The notes under the pieces: generated by a model
What the model saw: the letters and a program-made list of their open reading frames with translations, nothing else
Told to the model about the DNA's origin: nothing
Database searches by the model: none
In this document: positions 18,761 through 28,673 of the stretch, one piece after another
Numbering within the stretch: position 1 is the stretch's first letter
Layout of the letters: each line of letters starts with the position of its first letter
From: Comamonadaceae bacterium
GTDB lineage: Bacteria; Pseudomonadota; Gammaproteobacteria; Burkholderiales; Burkholderiaceae_C
Length of the DNA stretch: 64,000 nt
Reading direction: 5' to 3'
Assembly: GCA_947378785.1 (NCBI GenBank)
Contig: CANCLK010000005.1
Location: 1 to 64,000, forward strand
Translations under genes and position numbers: made by a program

Positions 18761-19656
18761 GTATGAACGTCGGATTATTTCTAAGCACCTTGGCAACCCG
18801 TGTCGGCATCGCTTTCATGCGGGTGCTCGCCCACTTTCCGTTGCCTGTACTGCGCGCGCTGGGGGCGGTGCTGGGCTGGTTGTTGTACTGGGTGGTGGTG
18901 CCGCGCCGACGGGTGGTGCAGACCAATTTGGCGCTGTGTTTTCCGGAACTCAGTGCCGCCGAGCGTGAGGCTTTGGCGCGCCAGACCTTTGTTTATTTTG
19001 CACAGACATGGTTAGACCGCAGCTGGCTCTGGCACGGCCGACCCGAGGTGCTGGCCCAGCGGCTGCATTTGCATGGTGCTTTGCATGAGTTCGACGGCCA
19101 TGCCCCGACAATTGTTTTCAGCCCGCATTTTTACGGATTGGACGCCGGTGCCACCGCCATCAACATGAACATTGACCGGGATTTCACGTCGATCTATTCT
19201 GAGCAGAGCAACCCGCTGCTGGACCAGTGGATCAAGGCCGGGCGTCTGCGTTTTGGCCGGGTCAGGTTGTTTTTGCGGAGCGAGGGGGCCAAGGCCAATG
19301 TCAGCGCCTTGCGTTCAGGCGAGGTCCTGTATCTGTTGCCCGACATGGACTTCAGCTTTGAGGGCACGGTGTTCGTGCCTTTTTTTGGCGTACCGACGGC
19401 CACGGTACCGTCGATTCCGCGCTTTGCGCGACTTGGCCGCGCCAAAGTGATTTCAGTGGTGCCGCGGCTCACGCCCACAGGCTATGACGTCGAAGTGATG
19501 CCGGCTTGGGAGAACTATCCCACCGGCGATGTGGAGGCTGATACCGCCCTGGTGAATCAGCATCTGGAGCGCTTCATTAAAACCATGCCAGCGCAGTATT
19601 ACTGGGTCCACAAACGCTTCAAGACACGCCCTGAAGGCTCGCCCTCGGTTTACTGA
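18757..19656 (+). CDS. Second lipid A acyltransferase (LpxL/LpxM family)
   Basis: VFSPHFYGLDAGATAI HX4D motif; YLLPDMDFSFEGTVFVPFFG; 4-bp overlap with upstream paralogue. Confidence 0.92.
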   Translation: MSMNVGLFLSTLATRVGIAFMRVLAHFPLPVLRALGAVLGWLLYWVVVPRRRVVQTNLALCFPELSAAEREALARQTFVYFAQTWLDRSWLWHGRPEVLAQRLHLHGALHEFDGHAPTIVFSPHFYGLDAGATAINMNIDRDFTSIYSEQSNPLLDQWIKAGRLRFGRVRLFLRSEGAKANVSALRSGEVLYLLPDMDFSFEGTVFVPFFGVPTATVPSIPRFARLGRAKVISVVPRLTPTGYDVEVMPAWENYPTGDVEADTALVNQHLERFIKTMPAQYYWVHKRFKTRPEGSPSVY

Positions 19657-19663
19657 GTTTTTG

Positions 19664-20377
19664 TTATTGCGCTGGCTTAGGCTTGGCCGTCGCACTCAGC
19701 AGGCCTTCGGGATGGGCCCAGTTCCACAAATGCAAGGCAACCTCATCGACACCTTTGCGCTTGAGGGCCGAAAAGAGTTTCACATCGCCGCCACCAGCTT
19801 GCAGTTTCACAATCGACAGCACCTTGGCGGCCTCTGTTTTGTTGAGCTTGTCTGACTTGGTCAGCAGCACCAAAAATTTCAGGCCTTCGGCTACGCGCGG
19901 TCGTACCACGTCAAGCAATACTTCGTCGAGTTCGGTCAAGCCTAGCCGCGGGTCACAGAGCAACACAATGCCTGTGAGGTTGCGGCGGGTTTGCAAATAG
20001 TTGGCCATCACTTGTTGCCAGCGGTACTTGGCCGCTTTGGGCACTGCCGCGTAGCCGTAACCTGGCAAGTCGGCCAGCACGGCATCGGTGATGCCTTGTT
20101 TGCCCAGCGAAAACAGGTTGATGCTCTGCGTCCGACCAGGTGTTTTGGAGGCAAACGCCAACCGGTGCTGCTGCGTCAGGGTGTTGATGCAGGTGGATTT
20201 ACCGGCATTGGACCGACCCACGAAGGCGATTTCAGGAAAATCGAGCGCCGGCAGATGATGCAATTCAGGCGCGGTGGTCAAAAATTTAGCCGTGTGCATC
20301 CAACCCATGGCGATTTTTTCAGGATCGATGGGCAGACCCGCGGAGGGGGGAGAGGCAGCGGGGGAGGTCATAGGCAA
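19664..20377 (-). CDS. engB: Ribosome biogenesis GTP-binding protein EngB/YsxC (YihA)
   Basis: EIAFVGRSNAGKSTCINTL, TPGRTQSINLF, ADLPGYGYA, LLTKSDKL. Confidence 0.96.
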   Translation of the reverse strand: MPMTSPAASPPSAGLPIDPEKIAMGWMHTAKFLTTAPELHHLPALDFPEIAFVGRSNAGKSTCINTLTQQHRLAFASKTPGRTQSINLFSLGKQGITDAVLADLPGYGYAAVPKAAKYRWQQVMANYLQTRRNLTGIVLLCDPRLGLTELDEVLLDVVRPRVAEGLKFLVLLTKSDKLNKTEAAKVLSIVKLQAGGGDVKLFSALKRKGVDEVALHLWNWAHPEGLLSATAKPKPAQ

Positions 20378-20569
20378 ATTTTGGTGAGGGGCTGTTGGGC
20401 GGTTGAACCATCCAATGACTCGGTCATATCGACTGAAATAGTCGGCTGATGTGTCGGAAAGATCAGAGATTCAGCGTTGCCCGGATCAACTGCCCGGTTC
20501 TGCGGGGCGAAGCCATTGTAAAATCAGAAGCTGTCAGTTTTGTTGTGCCCCCTAATTAAAACGCCCGAT

Positions 20570-21205
20570 ATGAAGCTCTTCGCTACTTATGTCCTCGCCG
20601 CCCTCTTGGCCGTGCCTGTTGTTTCGTCTTTCGCTGCTGAGGGCACCGCCCCGACCCAGGTCACCAAGCCTGACCTGGTTGTAGGGGAAGCCAAGTACGC
20701 TGCCGTGTGCGCAGCCTGCCACGGCGCTGATGGCAATGCCGGCTCGCCCGCTTACCCAAAGCTGTCCCAGCAACACCCTGAATACTTGGTCAAGCAGCTC
20801 CATGAATTTAAAACGGGTGTTCGCAAGAACGCCATCATGCAAGGCTTTGCCGGGCAGCTCAGCGACGATGACATGAAAAACATCGCTTTCTGGGTGGCCT
20901 CTAAAAAGATCAAGCCCGGCTTTGCCAAAGAAAAAGACCTTGTGGTGCTCGGCGAGCGTATTTACCGCGGTGGCGTGTCCGATCGCCAGATTGCAGCTTG
21001 CGCCGGTTGCCACAACCCGACAGGTGCGGGCAACCCCGCCCAGTACCCGCGTTTGGGCGGCCAGCATGCCGATTACACCGCAGCACAATTGACCAGTTTT
21101 CGTGACGGCGTGCGCAACAACAGCTTGCCCATGACGCAAGTGGCAGCCAAGCTCAATGACCGTGAAATCCGTGCTTTGGCAGACTACATTGCGGGCCTGC
21201 GTTAA
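20570..21205 (+). CDS. Diheme c-type cytochrome (c4-like)
   Basis: Signal peptide; two CXXCH motifs, CAACH and CAGCH. Confidence 0.94.
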   Translation: MKLFATYVLAALLAVPVVSSFAAEGTAPTQVTKPDLVVGEAKYAAVCAACHGADGNAGSPAYPKLSQQHPEYLVKQLHEFKTGVRKNAIMQGFAGQLSDDDMKNIAFWVASKKIKPGFAKEKDLVVLGERIYRGGVSDRQIAACAGCHNPTGAGNPAQYPRLGGQHADYTAAQLTSFRDGVRNNSLPMTQVAAKLNDREIRALADYIAGLR

Positions 21206-21270
21206 ATCGCCTAGTTTTCAGCAGGCTTCAATCTTGATGGAACCCTGAGCTGAAAATATAGTCACAAGCA

Positions 21271-21303
21271 GGCGGGTCTTTCGCAGAAAGGCCCGCCTTT
21301 TTT
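21271..21303 (+). terminator. Rho-independent terminator after cytochrome gene
   Basis: GGCGGGTCTTT-CGCAG-AAAGGCCCGCC followed by TTTTTT. Confidence 0.9.
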
Positions 21304-21373
21304 ATCGGCTCTTCGTTTTTCATACGATCTGTCTCTTCGTCATTGGTCTTCATCATCTCAATTTTTCATCGGC

Positions 21374-23566
21374 ATGACAGTTTCTACCCAAGGCATTGAG
21401 CTTGAATCCGGTTCCCGCACATGGCGCAGCTTGGTCGAACTGCTGTCGTCGATGCGGTTCTCCATCTCGTTGCTGACGGTTATCTGCATTGCATCGGTCA
21501 TCGGCACCGTGCTCAAGCAGCAAGAGCCGCTGAGCAATTACGTCAATCAGTTCGGTCCTTTCTGGGCGCAGGTGTTCAGCCTTGTCAGCCTCAACACGGT
21601 CTACAGTGCTTGGTGGTTTTTGCTGATCTTGGCTTTTCTGGTGATCAGCACCAGCTTGTGCATCAGTCGCAATGCGCCCAAAATTTTCGCGGAGCTGAAC
21701 CAGTTCAAGGAAAACATCCGCGAACAAAGCCTGAAGGCTTTTGGGCACCGTGCTGAAAACACCTTGACCGAAGCACCAGAAGTGGCAGCCCGGCGTATCG
21801 GCCAGACGCTGGTGCAGGGCGGTTGGCGGGTCAAACTACAACAGCGTGACAGCGGCTGGATGGTGGCGGCCAAAAAAGGTTCAGCCAACAAGCTTGGTTA
21901 CATCGCGGCGCACAGCGCCATCGTGCTGGTCTGCATCGGCGGGCTGCTCGACGGCGACTTGATGGTGCGCGCGCAAATGTGGTTCAGCGACAAGGTGGTT
22001 TTCTCTGGCGGAGGGCTGATCGCTGACGTGCCGCAACAGCACCGCTTGAGCGTGTCTAATCCGACCTTTCGCGGTAACCTGCTGGTGGCTGAGGGAACGC
22101 AGTCAAGTGTGGCGCTTCTGAACCAGCCCGGTGGTGTGCTGTTGCAAGAGCTGCCCTTTTCTATTGAGCTCAAAAAATTCATCGTTGAGTACTACTCCAC
22201 TGGCATGCCTAAGTTGTTCGCCAGCGAGATCGTGATTCACGACAAAGAAACCGGTGAAAAAATCCCGACCCGTGTGGAAGTGAACCACCCGGCCAACCAC
22301 AAGGGCGTCGAGATTTACCAGTCCAGCTTTGACGATGGCGGCTCCAGCGTCACGCTCAAGGCCATTCCGATGAATGCGGAGATCAAGCCGTTTGAGATTC
22401 AGGGCACGATTGGCGGCTCGAGCAACTTGAGCAATGGGTCTGACAAACTCACACTCGAATACACCGCGCTGCGCGTCATCAACGTTGAAAATTTCGGCAA
22501 CGCCGGGCGCCAAGTTGGTGATTCGGGTTCCGGCGTCGATGTGCGCAAAGTGGATCTGCGCCAAGCCATCGACAGCCGTCTGGGCGCTGCCAACAAGACG
22601 CGCGGCAACAAAGAGTTGCGCAATGTCGGCCCAAGTGTCAGTTACAAGCTGCGTGACGGTGCCGGGCAGGCGCGCGAATATCAAAACTACATGCTGCCAG
22701 TGCGCATGGACGACAACCCCGACAGCATTGCGGTGTTTTTGCTGGGCGTGCGAGAAACCCCGATCGATCCTTTTCAGTACCTGCGTGTGCCTGCCGACCA
22801 AGAAGGCAGCATGAACACCTTCTTGGCCACCCGCGCGGCGCTGGCTGATGAGCGACTGCGTGACGAAGCAGTCCGGCGATATGTCCGCCAAGCGATCGCC
22901 GCTGGCCGTCCGGACTTGGCCGCCCAACTGACGGCTTCAGCCTCGCGTGCGTTGGGCCTCTTTGCTGGTGTCGAAAGTGTTGCCCCACGGGTTGGGCCAA
23001 GGGCTGATGCCCCGCCTCAAACCGACAAGCCGGTGGCGGGCCTCCAAGCGATCTCGGATTTCATGGAAATCAACGTGCCTGAAGCCGAGCGCAGCCGGGC
23101 TGGCGAGGTGCTGGTGCGCATTCTCAACGGTGTGCTGTTTGAGCTGGTGTCCATGTCGCGCGAACAGGCCGGGCTGAAACCGATGTCGCGCGACGACAAA
23201 ACGCAAAATTTCATGACCCAAGCGGTGTTGAGCTTGAGCGATGCACACCACTACCCGGCGCCCATGACGTTTGCGCTAAAGGACTTTACGCAGGTGCAAG
23301 CCAGCGTTTTTCAGGTGGCCCGCGCGCCTGGTAAAAAAATTGTTTATCTGGGTTGCGCTTTTCTGATCGTGGGCATTTTTGCCATGCTCTATGTGCGCGA
23401 GCGGCGGGTCTGGGTCTGGTTGTCGCCTCGTCGTGGCACGCTTGAGGCTGGCCAGACAGACAGCGCCAGTCATGCGACCATGGCGCTGTCGGCCAACCGC
23501 AAGACGATGGATGGCGACCAGGAATTTGAAATGTTGAAAACCCGACTCTTACAGGTGTCCCCATGA
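21374..23566 (+). CDS. resB: Cytochrome c biogenesis protein ResB
   Basis: 730 aa; SMRFSISLLTVICIASVIGTVLKQQEPLSNYVNQFGPFW; ResB domain features. Confidence 0.93.
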   Translation: MTVSTQGIELESGSRTWRSLVELLSSMRFSISLLTVICIASVIGTVLKQQEPLSNYVNQFGPFWAQVFSLVSLNTVYSAWWFLLILAFLVISTSLCISRNAPKIFAELNQFKENIREQSLKAFGHRAENTLTEAPEVAARRIGQTLVQGGWRVKLQQRDSGWMVAAKKGSANKLGYIAAHSAIVLVCIGGLLDGDLMVRAQMWFSDKVVFSGGGLIADVPQQHRLSVSNPTFRGNLLVAEGTQSSVALLNQPGGVLLQELPFSIELKKFIVEYYSTGMPKLFASEIVIHDKETGEKIPTRVEVNHPANHKGVEIYQSSFDDGGSSVTLKAIPMNAEIKPFEIQGTIGGSSNLSNGSDKLTLEYTALRVINVENFGNAGRQVGDSGSGVDVRKVDLRQAIDSRLGAANKTRGNKELRNVGPSVSYKLRDGAGQAREYQNYMLPVRMDDNPDSIAVFLLGVRETPIDPFQYLRVPADQEGSMNTFLATRAALADERLRDEAVRRYVRQAIAAGRPDLAAQLTASASRALGLFAGVESVAPRVGPRADAPPQTDKPVAGLQAISDFMEINVPEAERSRAGEVLVRILNGVLFELVSMSREQAGLKPMSRDDKTQNFMTQAVLSLSDAHHYPAPMTFALKDFTQVQASVFQVARAPGKKIVYLGCAFLIVGIFAMLYVRERRVWVWLSPRRGTLEAGQTDSASHATMALSANRKTMDGDQEFEMLKTRLLQVSP

Positions 23567-24921
23567 AAACCACCACGCTCAAGCGCAGCGGCGCCGACGA
23601 CGGCTTCATCTTGAATGAAGGTTACTTCGCGCGTCGCAATTTGCTCGACTGGCTGTTTGCCGCACTCGTGATGTGTGGCGGGCTCTACGTCTTTTTCCGC
23701 TACCAAGCGCAGATGGATGTGTACGAAAAAGGGATCTTGCTGGGGGTTATTCCCGCGGCCATCGCCATGGGCTGGTTCTGGCGTCCGCTGCGTGCCTTGA
23801 TGCTGGTGGTGACGGTCGGCTCGCTGCTGGGCATCGTGTCGTATCAGGGTGATCTGGCGCGTGCAGAGCAGGTTTTTTGGCTGAAGTATTTCCTCTCCAG
23901 CCAATCCGCCATTTTGTGGATGAGCGTGCTGTTTTTCATGGGCACTATTTTTTATTGGCTTGGCATGGTGACCAGCCGCGGTGAAGGCGGCAACAGCGCA
24001 GCTTTCGAGTCGATGGGCTCGAAAATTGTTTGGGTCGCGATTGGCATGGCCTTGATTGGCACGATGGTGCGCTGGTACGAGGGCTACCTGATCGGGCCAG
24101 ACATTGGTCACATTCCGGTCAGTAATTTGTATGAAGTGTTCGTCTTGTTTTCTTGGATGACGGCCGCCTTTTACTTGTACTTTGAAGCCCAATACAAGAC
24201 CCGCGCCTTGGGTGCTTTTGTCATGCTGGTGGTGAGCGCCGCAGTGGGTTTTCTGCTCTGGTACACCGTTGTTCGCGAAGCCCACGAAATCCAGCCGCTG
24301 GTGCCCGCGCTGAAAAGCTGGTGGATGAAGCTGCACGTGCCGGCCAACTTCATTGGCTACGGCATGTTTTCTCTGGCGGCGATGGTCTCGCTGGCTTACT
24401 TGATCAAGCAGCAGGCGTCTGAGACGCGCTGGTACAAGTTGACGCCGCTGTGGTTGTTGGGCGTGGTGATCTGCTTTGTGCCGATTGTTTTTCGCAAGGC
24501 ACCGGCGGAAGTCGGTGGCAGCAACTACTGGCTTGGTTATCTGATTGTCTCGGGCCTGATCGCCGGTGGTATTTTGCTGGGCCGTCAACGCATTGCCGAG
24601 CGGCTGCCGAGCTTTGAAGTGCTGGACGATGTGATGTACAAAGCCATCGCTGTTGGTTTTGCTTTCTTCACCATCGCCACCGTTCTGGGTGCACTGTGGG
24701 CGGCCGAAGCTTGGGGTGGCTATTGGAGCTGGGACCCGAAAGAGACTTGGGCCCTGATCGTCTGGCTCAACTACGCAGCTTGGCTGCACATGCGCCTCAT
24801 GAAGGGCTTGCGCGGCACCGTGGCGGCTTGGTGGGCGTTGGTTGGTTTAGCGGTGACCACCTTCGCTTTTCTGGGCGTCAATATGTTTCTGTCGGGCCTG
24901 CACAGCTACGGCGAACTGTGA
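23563..24921 (+). CDS. ccsB: Cytochrome c biogenesis protein CcsA/CcsB
   Basis: WGGYWSWDPKETWALIVWLNYAAWLHMR: tryptophan-rich WWD heme-handling motif. Confidence 0.95.
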   Translation: MKTTTLKRSGADDGFILNEGYFARRNLLDWLFAALVMCGGLYVFFRYQAQMDVYEKGILLGVIPAAIAMGWFWRPLRALMLVVTVGSLLGIVSYQGDLARAEQVFWLKYFLSSQSAILWMSVLFFMGTIFYWLGMVTSRGEGGNSAAFESMGSKIVWVAIGMALIGTMVRWYEGYLIGPDIGHIPVSNLYEVFVLFSWMTAAFYLYFEAQYKTRALGAFVMLVVSAAVGFLLWYTVVREAHEIQPLVPALKSWWMKLHVPANFIGYGMFSLAAMVSLAYLIKQQASETRWYKLTPLWLLGVVICFVPIVFRKAPAEVGGSNYWLGYLIVSGLIAGGILLGRQRIAERLPSFEVLDDVMYKAIAVGFAFFTIATVLGALWAAEAWGGYWSWDPKETWALIVWLNYAAWLHMRLMKGLRGTVAAWWALVGLAVTTFAFLGVNMFLSGLHSYGEL

Positions 24922-24980
24922 TGTCGGCCGGCGGGCCGGTGCTTTTTGATTATTGACACGCTCTTTTTAAAGGAACCATC

Positions 24981-25979
24981 ATGTTGATCAAGACCGACCA
25001 CAACGGATTCACTCATCCTGTGTCCAGCGAGATCACGCCCGAGCGTGTGTACCGCGAGCGACGCGCGCTCATCAAACTGATGGCGGGCGGTGTGGCGGGT
25101 GCGGCACTGGCGGGCTGGGCTGGCCGTGAAGCGATGGCGCAGGCGATTGTCCGACCGGGTCAGCATGCGGTGCTGCTGGGCGGCATATCGACCGTGGCTG
25201 GTGCAGTGAGCATGGACAAAGTCACCGAGTACAAAGACGCCAGCACGTACAACAATTTTTACGAATTCGGTACGGACAAGGCCGACCCCGCACGCAACGC
25301 CGGCACGCTCGTCACCCGTCCCTGGACGGTGAGCATTGAGGGACTGATCAAGCAGCCGAAAACCTACGGCATTGAAGAGTTGCTCAAGCTCAGCGCACAA
25401 GAAGAGCGGATTTACCGGATGCGCTGTGTCGAGGGTTGGTCGATGGTGATCCCGTGGGTCGGTTATTCGCTGGCCGAGCTGATTAAAAAAGTCGAACCAT
25501 TGGGCAGCGCCAAGTATGTTGAGTTTGTCACGCTGGCAGACCCCAAGACCATGCCTTTCGTTGGTTCGCGCGTGCTCGATTGGCCTTATGTCGAAGCTCT
25601 GCGGATGGACGAGGCCATGAACCCGCTGACCTTGCTGACCTTCGGCATGTACGGTGAGGTGTTGCCGAATCAAAACGGTGCACCGGTGCGCTTGGTTGTG
25701 CCATGGAAATACGGCTTCAAGAGTGGCAAGAGCATCGTCAAGATTCGCTTCACTGACAAGGAGCCGCGCACCGCCTGGAACAAGGCTGCCGCGCAAGAGT
25801 ACGGTTTTTATTCAAACGTCAACCCGAACGTCAGCCACCCGCGCTGGAGTCAGGCCACCGAACGGCGCATTGGCGAAGACGGTTTGTTTTCCAAGAAGCG
25901 CAAGACGCTGATGTTCAATGGCTACGAGGCACAAGTGGCGCAGCTTTACGCCGGCATGGACTTGAAAAAGCTTTTTTAA
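24981..25979 (+). CDS. msrP: Protein-methionine-sulfoxide reductase catalytic subunit MsrP (YedY)
   Basis: Twin-arginine-like leader, [50 protein letters not shown]. Confidence 0.95.
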   Translation: MLIKTDHNGFTHPVSSEITPERVYRERRALIKLMAGGVAGAALAGWAGREAMAQAIVRPGQHAVLLGGISTVAGAVSMDKVTEYKDASTYNNFYEFGTDKADPARNAGTLVTRPWTVSIEGLIKQPKTYGIEELLKLSAQEERIYRMRCVEGWSMVIPWVGYSLAELIKKVEPLGSAKYVEFVTLADPKTMPFVGSRVLDWPYVEALRMDEAMNPLTLLTFGMYGEVLPNQNGAPVRLVVPWKYGFKSGKSIVKIRFTDKEPRTAWNKAAAQEYGFYSNVNPNVSHPRWSQATERRIGEDGLFSKKRKTLMFNGYEAQVAQLYAGMDLKKLF

Positions 25980-26023
25980 CGTCAAGCATGTGTCTGTGCC
26001 TGAAGCGGACTTCCACAAGATGA

Positions 26024-26086
26024 GTCGTTGCGAGCGGAGCGCGGCAACCCATGACCGCTGGATCGCCGCGCTCCGCTCGCGATGAC
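26024..26086. repeat. Long imperfect palindrome in the msrP-msrQ gap
   Basis: 28-nt arms (26024-26051 / 26059-26086), 24/28 identical after reverse complement, with a perfect 16-nt core GCGAGCGGAGCGCGGC / GCCGCGCTCCGCTCGC and 7-nt loop. Confidence 0.92.
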
Positions 26087-26099
26087 AATGGGTGATGTC

Positions 26100-26708
26100 A
26101 TGAATAAGTTACTGCTGAAACCCTCAGCCAAACCGACCGTTTTCACGCTGTGTTTGCTGCCATTTTTTTGGCTGCTGTATCGCGCTTTGGCTGACCAGCT
26201 CGGCGCCAATCCGCAGGAGGCGCTGATACGTTCTACTGGCGATTGGGCTTTGCGATTTTTGTGTATTGGGCTGGCGGTCACGCCGCTGCGGCTGCTGAGC
26301 AAGACGCCAAGCTTGGCGCGATTTAGACGCATGCTCGGTCTGTTCATGTACTTTTATGCGCTGGTTCACTTTCTGAGTTACAGCTGGTTTGACATGGGTT
26401 TTGATGTTGGCGACATCGTCAGCGACATCATCAAGCGACCGTTTATTTGGGTCGGCGCCCTGTCGCTGTTGTTGCTGTCGCCCTTGGCTGCGACATCGTT
26501 CAATGCGGCTATCAAGCGGCTGGGTGCGAAACGCTGGCAGCAATTGCACCGGCTGGTTTACGGCGTGGCCGGCTTGGCCGTGTTGCATTTTTTTTGGATG
26601 CGCGCCGGCAAAAATGACTTTGCCGAGGTGGCTGTCTATGCCGGGATTCTGGCCGTGCTGCTGGGGTGGCGACTGCGTCAGTATTTACGCAGCCGCGCAA
26701 AGTCTTAG
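26100..26708 (+). CDS. msrQ: Heme-binding membrane subunit MsrQ (YedZ)
   Basis: MNKLLLKPSAKPTVFTLCLLPFFWLLYRAL...; ferric-reductase-like TM protein; the ORF-track start at 26082 lies inside the palindrome so 26100 is preferred. Confidence 0.92.
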   Translation: MNKLLLKPSAKPTVFTLCLLPFFWLLYRALADQLGANPQEALIRSTGDWALRFLCIGLAVTPLRLLSKTPSLARFRRMLGLFMYFYALVHFLSYSWFDMGFDVGDIVSDIIKRPFIWVGALSLLLLSPLAATSFNAAIKRLGAKRWQQLHRLVYGVAGLAVLHFFWMRAGKNDFAEVAVYAGILAVLLGWRLRQYLRSRAKS

Positions 26709-26727
26709 AGCTTTGTCTTAAAGCGTC

Positions 26728-28038
26728 TTAAAGAGCGACCAGTCGCTCAAGCCGCATCTGATCGGCAGTGCTTTCGCGTTCGCGGATCACATGCACCGTC
26801 GCCCGATCTACCAACAGCTCGACAGCGCGGCTACGGGTGTTGTAGTTGCTGGACATGCTCATGCAGTACGCCCCCGCCGAGAGCACGGCGAGTTGGTCGC
26901 CAGACTTGACCGCCAGCGTGCGGTCGCGGCCGATCCAGTCACCGCTTTCGCAGATCGGACCGACCACGTCGTAGCGTGCTTCAGGCGTGTCGGTGGGATT
27001 CGCCAGCAAGGGCACGATGGCATGAAAGGCTTGGTACATGGCCGGGCGCGGCAAGTCGTTCATGGCGGCATCAATGATGCAGAAGTTCTTGAGTTCCCCG
27101 GGCTTGACGTACAGCACCTCGGTCACACAAACGCCGGCATTGCCGACGAGTGAGCGGCCCGGCTCGATCATGAGTTTTTTGTGACCGAAACCGCGCTCAT
27201 CTAGCTTGCGAAGCAGCTGTGCCCACAGCGCGTCAGCCGCTGGTGGTGTGTCGTTGTTGTAGTTGATGCCGAGGCCGCCGCCGAAGTCGATGTGTGTCAA
27301 CGCGATGCCGCTGGCCTCGATGCTGGCAACCAGATCCAGCACGCGGTCCATCGCATCAAGGTAGGGCGTGGCGTCGGTGATTTGTGAGCCAATATGGCAG
27401 TCGATGCCGACCACTTGCAAGCCTTTGAGGCTGGCAGCGTGCTGGTAAATCCGCAGGGCATCTTCGTGAGCGACGCCAAACTTGTTGTCTTTCAAGCCAG
27501 TCGAAATATACGGGTGAGTTTTCGGGTCGACGTTGGGATTCACGCGAATGCTGATGGGGGCTCGCAGCGCCAGCGACTCGGCTACTGCAGACAGCACATC
27601 CAACTCGGCTTCGCTCTCGACATTGAAGCAGCCAATGCCGGCTTGCAAGGCTTGGCGCATCTCGCCGCGGGTCTTGCCGACGCCTGAAAAAATGATCTTT
27701 GCGGCATCGCCGCCGGCGGCCAAAACCCGTTCAAGTTCACCGCCGGAGACGATGTCAAAACCGCAGCCAGCGGAGGCAAACACCTGCAACACGCCGAGCG
27801 ACGAGTTGGCCTTCATGGCATAGCAAATTTGCGCATGGCGGCCAGCGAAGCCGCGTTGATAAGCCGCCAGCGCTGCCAACATAGATGCTTTTGAATAGAC
27901 AAACAGCGGTGTGCCATGCTCGGCGGCGAGTTGGCTGAGGGCGACGTCTTCGACCTGCAACACAGCGCCGTGGTAAGCCACAAAAGGATGTCCCGGCAGG
28001 TCTTGGGCAGCGCTTGCGCTTGAAGGTTGATGGCTCAT
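26728..28038 (-). CDS. lysA: Diaminopimelate decarboxylase
   Basis: [67 protein letters not shown] lysine; CESGDWIGRDR. Confidence 0.97.
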   Translation of the reverse strand: MSHQPSSASAAQDLPGHPFVAYHGAVLQVEDVALSQLAAEHGTPLFVYSKASMLAALAAYQRGFAGRHAQICYAMKANSSLGVLQVFASAGCGFDIVSGGELERVLAAGGDAAKIIFSGVGKTRGEMRQALQAGIGCFNVESEAELDVLSAVAESLALRAPISIRVNPNVDPKTHPYISTGLKDNKFGVAHEDALRIYQHAASLKGLQVVGIDCHIGSQITDATPYLDAMDRVLDLVASIEASGIALTHIDFGGGLGINYNNDTPPAADALWAQLLRKLDERGFGHKKLMIEPGRSLVGNAGVCVTEVLYVKPGELKNFCIIDAAMNDLPRPAMYQAFHAIVPLLANPTDTPEARYDVVGPICESGDWIGRDRTLAVKSGDQLAVLSAGAYCMSMSSNYNTRSRAVELLVDRATVHVIRERESTADQMRLERLVAL

Positions 28039-28328
28039 TGGGCTTGTTGGGGGACTGCGGCTGGCCGGTAAGGCGCATCCGGAATGCTTGGCGCCGGAGT
28101 GAAGGCGGCAGGTGGGATGGGTTTGGACGTGGGGAGGGTTGGCTGCGGGTACGGCAGCGTCTGAAGCGGCGGGGGCTGTCCGGGTAGAAACAGCGGCCCT
28201 TTTTGGCCGCAGCCGACCAGACATGCGGTGAACAAGACGCCGACCATGGCGGCGCCAAGGCCTTGTGGTCTGAACGACAAAGCGTGACGGCCTAAAATTT
28301 GGGCGTGAATTTGAAGTGAAGCAAACAT
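28035..28328 (-). CDS. Small lipoprotein, LptM/YifL-like
   Basis: [19 protein letters not shown] lipobox and GQKGPL(F/Y)LP motif; upstream of lysA and divergent from cyaY. Confidence 0.8.
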   Translation of the reverse strand: MFASLQIHAQILGRHALSFRPQGLGAAMVGVLFTACLVGCGQKGPLFLPGQPPPLQTLPYPQPTLPTSKPIPPAAFTPAPSIPDAPYRPAAVPQQAQ

Positions 28329-28340
28329 GATGGGATTGTA

Positions 28341-28673
28341 ATGAGCGACTTGGAATACTTGGACAGTGCAGAAGCCGTTCTGCAAGCCGTGGAAATAGCC
28401 TGCGACCGGATCAACGATGAGTCGGATGCCGATGTCGACAACCAGCGCACCGGCGGCATGGTGACGCTGACGTTTGAAAACCGCAGCCAGATCATCATCA
28501 ACCTGCAAAAACCCTTGCAAGAAATATGGCTGGCCGCGCGGGCCGGCGGTTTTCATTACAAGTACGCGTCAGGTCAGTGGCTTGACACTAAAACAGCGAG
28601 TGAATTTTTCACTGACTTGTCCCGCTACGCCAGCGAGCAAGCGGGCCAGCCATTGCACTTTAGCGCTGCTTAA
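28341..28673 (+). CDS. cyaY: Iron donor protein CyaY (frataxin)
   Basis: 110 aa; [45 protein letters not shown]. Confidence 0.96.
   Translation: MSDLEYLDSAEAVLQAVEIACDRINDESDADVDNQRTGGMVTLTFENRSQIIINLQKPLQEIWLAARAGGFHYKYASGQWLDTKTASEFFTDLSRYASEQAGQPLHFSAA

Noticed and set aside
23470-24789. 439-aa antisense ORF over resB/ccsB
   Set aside because: Coding evidence for ResB/CcsA on the plus strand is strong; antisense translation is low-complexity His/Gln-rich
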